From an uncultured Prevotellaceae bacterium (GTDB lineage: Bacteria > Bacteroidota > Bacteroidia > Bacteroidales > Bacteroidaceae): a DNA stretch of 7,102 bases. Positions 1 to 6,685 of this stretch are shown here, piece after piece. The notes beneath the pieces are model-generated. The model saw only the letters and a list, made by a program, of their open reading frames with translations, was not told the DNA's origin and did not search any database. The translations under genes and the position numbers were made by a program. The stretch is from the NCBI GenBank assembly GCA_902771155.1, contig CACXVS010000089.1:1-7102 (forward strand), in the 5' to 3' direction. Position 1 is the stretch's first letter, and every line of letters starts with the position of its first letter.

Positions 1-1
1 T

Positions 2-982
2 GACAGAATCAAGCTCCCTTTCCGCAAGGAGAAGGAGCTTTTTTCTGCCCTTTACGCTATCCTTGGGTTCTATCCCCACAACATCGAGTATTACAAGCAA
101 GCGCTGATGCACAAGAGCATCCGCAAACGCAATGACAAGGGCAAGCCGCTGAACAATGAGCGACTGGAGTTCTTGGGTGATGCCATACTCGATGCCGTGG
201 TAGGCGATGTAGTTTTTCGCCAGTACGATGGTAAGCGCGAGGGGTTCCTGACCAATACGCGTTCCAAACTGGTGTCGCGTGATACACTGGGCAAAGTCGC
301 CAGTGAGATGGGGCTGGGAGGGCTGCTGCTTTCTGCGGGTCACTCCACTTCCCACAACAGTTATGTCGAGGGCAATGCTTTAGAGGCACTCGTAGGCGCC
401 ATCTATCTGGATCGTGGCTATGATGCCTGCATGTGGTTCTGGGAACATCGGATACTAGGCAAGTATATCAATATCGACAAGGTGGCCTTCAAGGAAGTCA
501 ACTTCAAGTCGAAGTTGTTGGAGTGGTCTCAGAAGAACCGTGTGCGTATGGAGTTCCAGATGCTGAAGCAGAAGAAAGACGACAATGGTAATCCGATCTT
601 CAGTTTCCGGGTATTGCTTGAGGGCGTGGAAGGTGAGCAGGGTACAGGTTACTCTAAGAAAGAGGCACAGCAGCAGGCTGCCAAGGAGACACTACAGCGC
701 CTGAAGCGGGAGCCCCAGTTTGTGGATGCCATCTTTGCTGCCAAGACCAATCGTACGAAGATGGAGGAAGAGCCAGCAATGGCCGTGCCTGATACGGAAC
801 AGGAGCAGAACTTCATCATCGAACAGCCTCGGGAACAGGTCGAAGAACAGGTGCCTGTTCGCCAACAGGCGTCTGAGCGCGATGAGGACTTTGATCTCTC
901 CGACATCTCTGCAAAACCCAGGGAGAAGACGCGTGAGGAAATCATCGCCGAAGCCGAAGCTGTAGCCTTCTCGGAGGAATAA
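2..982 (+). CDS. rnc: Ribonuclease III (5'-partial), with a long acidic C-terminal tail
   Basis: Double-strand-specific endoribonuclease that matures rRNA and other structured RNAs in the cytoplasm. The reading frame is open to the left edge, so the true start is upstream; 326 residues are visible, and the text before Met36 (KLPFRKEKELF, GFYPHNIEYYKQAL) is normal RNase III N-terminus, so probably only a few codons are missing. The signature NNERLEFLGD lies at visible residues 51-60 (catalytic-type E53, E56, D60). The second acidic motif is GNALEALVGAIYLD at 124-137, with E128 as the catalytic Glu but Asn125 where E. coli has Asp114. A dsRNA-binding domain follows at about 167-235 (NFKSKLLEWSQ, then TGYSKKEAQQQAA). 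Residues 237-326 are an extra acidic, Gln-rich, probably disordered tail beyond the usual length of about 225-250. From knowledge of the phylum, acpP and fabF are expected upstream. Family identity is very secure. Confidence 0.96.
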   Translation, partial: DRIKLPFRKEKELFSALYAILGFYPHNIEYYKQALMHKSIRKRNDKGKPLNNERLEFLGDAILDAVVGDVVFRQYDGKREGFLTNTRSKLVSRDTLGKVASEMGLGGLLLSAGHSTSHNSYVEGNALEALVGAIYLDRGYDACMWFWEHRILGKYINIDKVAFKEVNFKSKLLEWSQKNRVRMEFQMLKQKKDDNGNPIFSFRVLLEGVEGEQGTGYSKKEAQQQAAKETLQRLKREPQFVDAIFAAKTNRTKMEEEPAMAVPDTEQEQNFIIEQPREQVEEQVPVRQQASERDEDFDLSDISAKPREKTREEIIAEAEAVAFSEE

Positions 983-1028
983 ATTATAAAAAAAACGTAA
1001 ATTATTCCGCTGTTACGGGGGAATTGCG

Positions 1029-1036
1029 TATTTTTG
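1029..1036 (+). promoter_or_regulatory. Bacteroidota -7 promoter box upstream of the GH3-family gene
   Basis: TATTTTTG is a perfect match to the Bacteroidota sigma-ABfr -7 consensus TAnnTTTG, in the 77-nt gap between rnc and the next gene. The -33 element is poor: at a spacing of 20 nt the bases are TTCC rather than TTTG. A transcript would start near 1043, just before the ATG at 1060. This argues against the upstream in-frame TTG at 1024 as start codon, because it would lie outside the message. It would drive the GH3, lipoprotein and DUF3108 genes together. Confidence 0.6.
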
Positions 1037-1059
1037 CAGTCAAAATTGCGCAATCAGTA

Positions 1060-2571
1060 ATGAGTCTGACTCAGATTATAGGAAAAGTATTCGTACCTCG
1101 TCAGCGTGCTTTGGAGAAGCATCTGAATGGGGGAGAGGCATTGCAGCGGGCCGTGCTTGAACACTTGGTACATTCTGAACACTTGGTACATTCAGCCAAG
1201 GACACGGAATACGGGCGTAACCATGCTTTCAACGGTATTAAGGGCTATGATGATTTCATCGCCAATGTTCCTGTGAACACTTATGAGGAACTGAAGGGCG
1301 ATATCGACCGTATGCGTCAGGGCGAGGCAGATATCCTCTGGCCTGGGCGGGTAAAGTGGTATGCCAAATCTTCGGGCACGACCAACGACAAGTCGAAATT
1401 CATCCCCGTCAGCAATGAGGGTCTGCAGAAGATCCACTATGCCGGAGGCCGTGACTCCGTAGCGCTTTACCTGAGAAACAATCCCAAGTCTCGTATGTTT
1501 GATGGTAAAGGCCTCATTCTCGGAGGCAGCCATGCGCCCAACTACAACCTGCCGGATTCGCTGGTGGGTGATCTCTCGGCCATCCTCATCGAGAATATCA
1601 ATCCCTTAGTGAACCTGGTGCGTGTACCGAAGAAGCAGACCGCACTGCTGAGCGATTTTGAGATCAAGCGTGAGAAAATTGCCCGTGAGGCGATGACGAA
1701 GAACGTGACGAATATCTCTGGCGTTCCTTCATGGATGCTCTCTGTACTGACCTGTATGATGGAACTGACGGGTAAGACGCATCTGGAGGAAGTATGGCCC
1801 AATATCGAGGTGTTCTTCCACGGCGGTGTGGCCTTTACGCCTTACCGTAAACAGTATGAGCAACTTATTACCTCGCCCAACATGCATTATATGGAGACCT
1901 ATAATGCCAGTGAGGGTTTCTTCGGTATTCAGGATGATCCTGCCGATAAAGCGATGCTGCTAATGCTCGACTACGGAGTGTTCTATGAGTTTATCCCAAT
2001 GGACGGGGGAGATCCTGTGCCACTCTGGGGTGTGGAGACGGGGAAGAACTATGCGATGGTTATCTCTACCTCATGCGGTCTTTGGCGTTATGAGATCGGT
2101 GACACCGTGCAGTTTACTTCCACCAATCCCTATAAGTTCATTATTTCCGGTCGTACGAAACATTTCATCAATGCCTTTGGCGAGGAACTGATTGTGGACA
2201 ATGCGGAGCAGGGACTGGCCTATGCCTGTGAGCAGACGGGGGCTGAGGTGTCTGAATATACCGCTGCACCTGTATTTATGGATGCCAACGCCAAGTGTCG
2301 TCACCAATGGCTCATCGAGTTTGCCAAGCGCCCGCAGGATCTGCAGCAGTTTGCCTACCTGCTCGACAAGCGTCTGCAGGAGATTAACAGCGACTATGAG
2401 GCCAAGCGCTATAAGAACATCACACTCCAGCATCTGGAGATTGTGGAAGCCCGTCAGAACCTCTTTAATGACTGGCTGAAACAGCGTGGCAAACTGGGAG
2501 GACAGCATAAGGTGCCACGTCTGAGCAATTCGCGTGACATCATTGAACAATTATTAAAACTGAATCAATGA
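1060..2571 (+). CDS. GH3-family acyl-adenylating enzyme (GH3 auxin-responsive promoter family protein)
   Basis: A 503-residue member of the ANL adenylating superfamily related to plant GH3 acyl-acid amido synthetases, which activate a carboxylic acid with ATP and transfer it to an amino acid. Bacterial substrates are not established, so no reaction is assigned. Visible motifs are the nucleotide loop YAKSSGTTNDKSKF (101-114), the adenylate motif YNASEGFFGI (281-290), GLWRYEIGD (340-348, Asp expected to bind the ATP ribose) and SGRTKHFINAFGEEL (363-377) at the hinge to the C-terminal domain. There is no signal peptide, so it should be cytoplasmic. I chose ATG 1060 over TTG 1024 because the extra 12 codons overlap the promoter box and are unlike the family. 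Its last bases overlap the lipoprotein start (ATGA), suggesting translational coupling. Residues 34-45 are a six-residue motif repeated twice, encoded by an 18-bp tandem duplication. Length is normal for the family. Confidence 0.9.
   Translation: MSLTQIIGKVFVPRQRALEKHLNGGEALQRAVLEHLVHSEHLVHSAKDTEYGRNHAFNGIKGYDDFIANVPVNTYEELKGDIDRMRQGEADILWPGRVKWYAKSSGTTNDKSKFIPVSNEGLQKIHYAGGRDSVALYLRNNPKSRMFDGKGLILGGSHAPNYNLPDSLVGDLSAILIENINPLVNLVRVPKKQTALLSDFEIKREKIAREAMTKNVTNISGVPSWMLSVLTCMMELTGKTHLEEVWPNIEVFFHGGVAFTPYRKQYEQLITSPNMHYMETYNASEGFFGIQDDPADKAMLLMLDYGVFYEFIPMDGGDPVPLWGVETGKNYAMVISTSCGLWRYEIGDTVQFTSTNPYKFIISGRTKHFINAFGEELIVDNAEQGLAYACEQTGAEVSEYTAAPVFMDANAKCRHQWLIEFAKRPQDLQQFAYLLDKRLQEINSDYEAKRYKNITLQHLEIVEARQNLFNDWLKQRGKLGGQHKVPRLSNSRDIIEQLLKLNQ
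1158..1193 (+). repeat. 18-bp perfect in-frame tandem duplication
   Basis: TGAACACTTGGTACATTC occurs twice without any gap (1158-1175 and 1176-1193), with mismatches immediately outside both ends. It encodes EHLVHS-EHLVHS (residues 34-45) in the N-terminal helical region of the GH3-family enzyme, ahead of the first nucleotide-binding motif. Because the unit is six codons, the frame is kept. The absence of any base difference between copies suggests a recent slippage event or ongoing copy-number variation. Confidence 0.9.
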
Positions 2572-4382
2572 GGAAGTTGCTCTATATCTTTTGTATGGCC
2601 TGCGTTGTCATTGGTTGTGCACGTATGGGACACCCTGATGGCGGATGGTATGATGATGACCCACCCGTTGTCATCGGCAGTCGTCCTGCTGACCAGTCAA
2701 CGAATATCTCAGCCAAAAAGATTACAATCTACTTCAATGAATATATCAAACTGGAGGATGCCACCAATAAGGTGATTGTCTCACCGCCACAGTTGGAGGT
2801 GCCGGAGATCAAGGAGGCAGGAAAACGTATTGTGGTGGAACTACAGGACTCCCTCAAGGCAAATACTACTTATACCATTGACTTTAGTGATGCCATCAGT
2901 GACAACAACGAGGGTAATCCGTTGGGCAACTATACCTATAGTTTCTCTACAGGTGACCTAATTGACACGATGGAAGTGTCGGGCTATGTGCTCGATGCCA
3001 GTAACCTGGAACCAGTGAAAGGCATTCTCGTGGGTCTCTACAGTGATCTGGCTGATTCTGCTTTCAAGACCAAGCCGATGCTCCGTGTGTCACGTACTGA
3101 TAGCCGAGGCCGTTTTGTCATTAAGGGCGTTGCCCCTGGTACCTACCGCTCCTATGCGCTGAAGGATGCCGATGGTGATTTCCGCCTGAGTCAGAGGAGT
3201 GAGATGATCGGCTTTAACCATGAGACTTATACACCGTCGTCGAAGCCCGATGTACGGATAGATACGATCTGGCGTGATTCTCTGCATATTGATGCCCTGA
3301 AACAGACACCTTATACGCATTTCCTGCCCGATGACATTACGCTGTTGGCCTTTACCCCTGTCCAGACAGACCGTTATCTGTTGAAGACGGAACGCAAGGA
3401 GGCCGAGAAGATCAGTATGTACTTCACCTATGGCCATCCTGATCTGCCTGTCATCAAAGGCTTGAACTTTGATGCTGATAGTGCCTTCGTCATCGAGACC
3501 AAGGAACAACAGGACACCATCCATTATTGGTTGCGCGATACAACCCTGATCAATCAGGATACCCTGCGCATGGAGGTGACCTATATGATGACGGATACGC
3601 TTGGTAACCTCATCAGTCAGACCGATACTCTCGATGCACTGGCAAAGACACCTTATGCCAAGCGTCAGCGGGAACTGGCCAAGGAGATAGAGAAATGGCA
3701 GAAGGCACAGGATCGGAAAAAGAAACGTGAGGAGCCCTATGACTCTGTTTTTCCTCCGAAGCCTTTGAAGCCGACCTTCAAGGTTCCTCAGCAGATGGAT
3801 CCTGATACGAAGATCGAGATTGAGATGCCCACGCCGTTGCAACATGTGGATACGGCAGCGGTCCATCTCTATTCGATGATCGACTCTGCCTGGTATGAGG
3901 CACCTTTCACCTTCCAGCCGATCCCACATAGGCTTCGTTTCTATCGGATTTTGGCAGATTGGCGGCCTGACACGGAATACAGTCTGGAGATCGACTCCGC
4001 AGCCTTTACGGATATCTATGGACTGGTCTCCCAACCCTATAAACAAGGTCTCAAGGTCAAGAGTCTTGATGAATACAGTACGCTGACTATTAAGGTGAGT
4101 GGAGTGGCAGACTCCCTACCTCTGCGCGTCAGACTGCTTAATAAGAATGACGGTGTCGTGAAAGAAGTGGTTGCTAAGAATGGGGTGGCCCTTTTTGAAC
4201 ACGTTAATCCTGAAAAGTACTATCTCAGTGCCTATGTTGATGTCAATGGCAATGGTATTTGGATATTGAATGTAAGGAGAAATGGGATGTCACCCAGCAG
4301 TGGAACCTCACGGCTGTGCCTCGCTATAAGCAGAAGCCACGCGCCATCGTCAAGCAGAAGGCCGACGGTGAGAAGAAGTTGA
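2568..4382 (+). CDS. Ig-like (SbsA/Big_5-type) domain lipoprotein, C-terminus frameshifted
   Basis: Predicted envelope lipoprotein of unknown function, 604 residues as read. The signal peptide ends in a lipobox VIGC with Cys17 as the lipidated residue. An SbsA-like Ig domain lies at about 32-128 (PPVVIGSRPADQSTNIS, then IYFNEYI and FSTGD). A carboxypeptidase-regulatory-like beta-sandwich follows at about 136-205 (VSGYVLD, TDSRGRFVIKGVAPGTY). A Lys/Glu-rich stretch at 365-390 may be a helix. Near the end is DVNGNGIW (558-565), resembling a DxNxNG calcium-loop motif. After Trp565 the reading frame is wrong: the last 39 residues (ILNVRRNG onward, Ser/Arg-rich) do not look like a protein domain, while the conserved tail continues in the -1 frame. 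Start ATG 2568 overlaps the GH3 stop. Identification as this lipoprotein family is firm; whether the product is functional is doubtful. Confidence 0.85.
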   Translation: MRKLLYIFCMACVVIGCARMGHPDGGWYDDDPPVVIGSRPADQSTNISAKKITIYFNEYIKLEDATNKVIVSPPQLEVPEIKEAGKRIVVELQDSLKANTTYTIDFSDAISDNNEGNPLGNYTYSFSTGDLIDTMEVSGYVLDASNLEPVKGILVGLYSDLADSAFKTKPMLRVSRTDSRGRFVIKGVAPGTYRSYALKDADGDFRLSQRSEMIGFNHETYTPSSKPDVRIDTIWRDSLHIDALKQTPYTHFLPDDITLLAFTPVQTDRYLLKTERKEAEKISMYFTYGHPDLPVIKGLNFDADSAFVIETKEQQDTIHYWLRDTTLINQDTLRMEVTYMMTDTLGNLISQTDTLDALAKTPYAKRQRELAKEIEKWQKAQDRKKKREEPYDSVFPPKPLKPTFKVPQQMDPDTKIEIEMPTPLQHVDTAAVHLYSMIDSAWYEAPFTFQPIPHRLRFYRILADWRPDTEYSLEIDSAAFTDIYGLVSQPYKQGLKVKSLDEYSTLTIKVSGVADSLPLRVRLLNKNDGVVKEVVAKNGVALFEHVNPEKYYLSAYVDVNGNGIWILNVRRNGMSPSSGTSRLCLAISRSHAPSSSRRPTVRRS

Positions 4383-4447
4383 AGAATCGTAATGCAGACC
4401 GAGCCCGTGAACTTGGCATCGAATATTATAAGAACAATACAAATTAG
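4259..4447 (+). pseudogene. Out-of-frame C-terminal remnant of the Ig-like lipoprotein
   Basis: This -1 frame reads W-DIECKEKWDVTQQWNL, followed by a Lys-rich end (KQKPRAIVKQKADGEKK) and RARELGIEYYKN, closing at TAG 4445-4447. That is the typical tail of this lipoprotein family in Bacteroidota, as I remember it. Joining frame 0 at TGG 4260-4262 to GAT 4262-4264 restores a continuous 626-residue protein. The usual stretch between the NGxWD motif and the tail (about 20 residues, with a Gln-Pro-Glu and Tyr-rich segment) is absent, so a deletion of 3n+1 bases is more likely than a single-base indel. It is not likely to be a separate gene: it has only a TTG start and no leader. It ends 12 nt before the DUF3108 start. 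Confidence 0.7.
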
Positions 4448-4459
4448 GTTGAATAAGGA

Positions 4460-5275
4460 ATGAGAATGAAGAAGATATTTGCAATCATCTGTCTGTGTTG
4501 TGGACTGTCCATGACTGCAGTTGCCCAGTGTGGTATTGAGAATACGGCTTTTAAGTCTGGTGAGATACTTTCTTATGACCTGTATTTTAACTGGAAATTC
4601 ATCTGGATGAAGGTTGGCTCAGCCGAGATGGATACTCGACTCTCGAAGTTCGATGGTCAGGAAGCCTGGAAGTCTTATCTGATTACGCGTGGCAATCCCA
4701 AACTCGACAAATATTTCATGATGCGCGACACATTGCTGTCCTATTGTGATAAGAATCTCGCACCACTCTATTTCCGCAAGGGAGCCCGTGAAGGTAGTCG
4801 ATACTATGTGGATGAGATATGGTACAGTTATCCGCGTGGTTACAGTAAACTGAAGAAGCATCGTATTGATGCCGACGGTGAACAGCATTGGAAGACCTCA
4901 GAGTATAATGCATGTATCTACGATATGATGTCGATTTTCCTCCGTGCCCGTAACTTCGATTGCTCTAAGTTTAAGAAGGGCGACATCATCCCCATGCCCA
5001 TCAGTGATGCACGTAGTCTGACGAATTCCTGGTTGGAGTTCCGAGGAAAGGAGAACTTCAAGATGAATGGTTCAAAGGAGAAGTTCCGCTGTCTCGTTTT
5101 CTCGTTCTATGAGCGTGACGGCAACAAGAGCCACGAACTGATCCGTTTCTATATCACCGACGATCAGAACCATATACCAGTACGCCTCGACATGTTCCTG
5201 AGTTTCGGATCAGCCAAGGCGTACCTGAAGGAGTATAAGGGGGTTCGAAGTGCGATGACCTCAAAGATCAATTAG
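4460..5275 (+). CDS. DUF3108 domain-containing secreted protein
   Basis: A 271-residue exported protein of unknown function. The N-terminal signal peptide has basic MRMKK, a hydrophobic core and a probable signal peptidase I site AVA|Q after residue 22. Cys24 is not in a lipobox because Gln precedes it, so lipidation is unlikely. Hallmarks of DUF3108 are the N-terminal FKSGEILSYDLYFNW (31-45) followed by KVGSAEM, the central YDMMSIFLRARN (154-165), and the C-terminal IPVRLDMFLSFGSAKAYL (239-256). The fold is expected to be all-beta; that is family knowledge, not visible here. Start could be ATG 4460 or ATG 4466; the AAGGA at 4455-4459 is better spaced for 4466, which would give MKKIFAI. It follows the lipoprotein remnant by 12 nt and probably shares its transcript, suggesting a joint envelope role. 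Its stop overlaps the end of the convergent phosphatase gene. Confidence 0.88.
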   Translation: MRMKKIFAIICLCCGLSMTAVAQCGIENTAFKSGEILSYDLYFNWKFIWMKVGSAEMDTRLSKFDGQEAWKSYLITRGNPKLDKYFMMRDTLLSYCDKNLAPLYFRKGAREGSRYYVDEIWYSYPRGYSKLKKHRIDADGEQHWKTSEYNACIYDMMSIFLRARNFDCSKFKKGDIIPMPISDARSLTNSWLEFRGKENFKMNGSKEKFRCLVFSFYERDGNKSHELIRFYITDDQNHIPVRLDMFLSFGSAKAYLKEYKGVRSAMTSKIN

Positions 5276-6581
5276 TCTTTGCGTTCTCTGCGTCAAACTT
5301 AGCCAGTTTGTCCAGATAATACTGACGCAGGTCCTGCCATTTGTAGTAGGGCCAGTTGTCGGTTTGGGCAGGCATGTAGGTCTCCCGTTCATTTAACAGG
5401 GCCTTCACGAGGATGTCGCCCTGACCTTTTTTGGGCTTGTAGAATACCAATTGGATGTTACAGCCCATCGGGAAGATGCGGTAGTTGCGCCAGTATTTGT
5501 CCAGTTCATCCAGGTTCTCCACGGCCATTCCGCAGTTGTCAAGTTCCAGCAGACAGGCCAGTGGCATCACGCAAACCTCATGGCCAAAGCGAAGGGTGGC
5601 CTGCGTCTGAGTAATGGTGTCGGCGGTCTCAATGATGTTCTTCAACAGGTTTCGCTGACTGAACGGCATCTTCTGACCAGAAACCATGGATGGACCATAG
5701 TCCAGATACCATCCGATATTTCGGATGCGCCACTGGTCGTAGATCTCATCATCGGTGAAAAGCGACAACAGCTCGATATCGGTGTCGTGACTTTGCATAT
5801 TGGCGGCCACATCAAACAGTCGGCGCATGAAGTCACCGGCAGCCACATTATCACGTACCCATGCCTCGTCGTTGAAGAGTACCTTTATCAGTCGCTCCGG
5901 GTGAGTATATTTCTGTTTGTAGACCTTCTCCTCCTGGTCGCCTGTGCCTTTGCCCATCTGTTTCACGATACCTTCCCAAGGCTGGTTCAGGTAATACTGA
6001 AGACTCTCACTGACATCATTATGGATCTGTGCCGTGGGGTTTGCGGCTGCCAACTCCTCACATTCAGCGATCATCGAGAGGATACAACGGAAGACTGTCG
6101 TGCTGCGTGCATCAATCTTCACGTCCTTGTGTTTGAAAATCTCAGGGAAGTTCTGAGCCATGCGTTTGCCGATACCGTGGTGCTGACGTTCACCGACGGT
6201 GGTCAGGTCGCCAAGTCGTTTGATGGTGGTGGGGAAGAAAGCCTCCAGCTTCTTCAACGTCTCTTCGCCTACAGGTGTCAATTTACCAGCCATGCGGGCA
6301 TCTTTCAACGTGTTCATAGGTAGGGTGTATTCGCCTTCCCAAATCAGCCAACGGGAACCATGCCGTCCGTAATGACTCATGTAATAGGGTTCATAACCTT
6401 TAGGGGCAGGTGTCAGTGCCTTGGTAGTCAACTGACGATCATAATCCAGATAATTACTTCCTGACAGATAACGGTTTGCAGTGATCTCGTCCTTGGCGGA
6501 TGTCTCAAACACGGGTGCCTTTTGAGCCTGAAGCGTCATCGAATAGCCGACGACCATGAATAGTAATAAGTTTTTCTTCAT
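5268..6581 (-). CDS. Secreted histidine-type phosphatase (MINPP/phytase-like)
   Basis: Predicted periplasmic or outer-membrane-facing phosphomonoesterase of the histidine acid phosphatase clan, 437 residues. The signal peptide MKKNLLLFMVVGYSMTLQA has a probable cleavage after Ala19. The catalytic motif is SHYGRHGSRW (69-78): His74 is the expected phosphoryl acceptor, with Arg73 and Arg77 as phosphate-binding residues. LTTVGERQHHGIGKRM (126-141) and ARSTTVFRC (158-166) are the further conserved blocks, the latter supplying phosphate-pocket arginines. The distal motif is RFGHEVCVMPL (331-341), where His334-Glu335 stands for the HD/HAE proton donor of this clan. The HE form and overall layout recall multiple inositol polyphosphate phosphatases, but the substrate (phytate, sugar phosphate or other) cannot be told. 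It has its own promoter and an A/C-rich leader, and ends by overlapping the DUF3108 gene tail to tail. Confidence 0.9.
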   Translation of the reverse strand: MKKNLLLFMVVGYSMTLQAQKAPVFETSAKDEITANRYLSGSNYLDYDRQLTTKALTPAPKGYEPYYMSHYGRHGSRWLIWEGEYTLPMNTLKDARMAGKLTPVGEETLKKLEAFFPTTIKRLGDLTTVGERQHHGIGKRMAQNFPEIFKHKDVKIDARSTTVFRCILSMIAECEELAAANPTAQIHNDVSESLQYYLNQPWEGIVKQMGKGTGDQEEKVYKQKYTHPERLIKVLFNDEAWVRDNVAAGDFMRRLFDVAANMQSHDTDIELLSLFTDDEIYDQWRIRNIGWYLDYGPSMVSGQKMPFSQRNLLKNIIETADTITQTQATLRFGHEVCVMPLACLLELDNCGMAVENLDELDKYWRNYRIFPMGCNIQLVFYKPKKGQGDILVKALLNERETYMPAQTDNWPYYKWQDLRQYYLDKLAKFDAENAKTN

Positions 6582-6618
6582 ATTCCTTGGTTTGGTTTGT
6601 TATTTTGGTTTCAGACTG

Positions 6619-6650
6619 CAAATATAAAGAAAAAAGCGTGTCCTTCCAAG
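6619..6650 (-). promoter_or_regulatory. Promoter of the histidine phosphatase gene
   Basis: On the minus strand, TATATTTG (6626-6619) is a perfect TAnnTTTG -7 box. Exactly 20 nt upstream lies CTTG (6650-6647), a 3-of-4 match to the -33 TTTG element. Transcription would begin near 6611, giving a leader of about 30 nt that is rich in AACCAAA-type repeats and ends AAGGAAT just before the ATG at 6581. Confidence 0.7.
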
Positions 6651-6666
6651 TGAACGGACCATTTTT

Positions 6667-6685
6667 TATACAAAATATTTGTATA
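6667..6685. promoter_or_regulatory. Operator-like 19-bp inverted repeat
   Basis: TATACAAA-ATA-TTTGTATA: two perfect 8-bp arms around a 3-nt centre. The right arm contains the -33 TTTG (6678-6681) of the yicC promoter, so a dimeric protein bound here would block or affect that promoter. The site lies 17 nt beyond the -33 of the opposite promoter. No regulator gene is adjacent. The sequence is AT-rich, so chance symmetry remains possible. Confidence 0.45.

Noticed and set aside
1000..1035. Possible rnc terminator: imperfect stem AATTATTCCG / CGGGGGAATT with a 6-nt loop and a T-run at 1031-1035
   Set aside because: The stem has one mismatch and two G-U pairs, and the T-run is 5 nt away and belongs to the promoter box. 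Too weak to call.
1024..1059. Upstream in-frame TTG start that would add 12 residues to the GH3-family enzyme
   Set aside because: The segment contains the TATTTTTG promoter box and lies at or before the expected transcription start; ATG 1060 gives the family-like N-terminus.
2071..2550. Minus-strand open frame of 159 codons within the GH3-family gene
   Set aside because: It overlaps conserved adenylating-enzyme motifs on the + strand and shows no family features itself.
3090..4046. Long - strand open frame (318 codons) opposite the Ig-like lipoprotein gene
   Set aside because: Shadow of a coding strand with clear domains; low-complexity Ile/Arg/Leu-rich translation without a recognisable start region.
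4254..4275. Programmed -1 ribosomal frameshift site in the lipoprotein gene
   Set aside because: No slippery heptamer and no obvious downstream stem; the apparent loss of about 20 expected residues also points to a deletion.
4470..4482. GATATTTG near the DUF3108 start as an internal promoter
   Set aside because: The first base of the -7 box does not match (GA instead of TA) and it lies inside the coding region after the start codon.
5451..6323. Long + strand open frame (290 codons) opposite the phosphatase gene
   Set aside because: It is the complement of a well-supported gene with all catalytic motifs; the translation resembles no family and has no leader.
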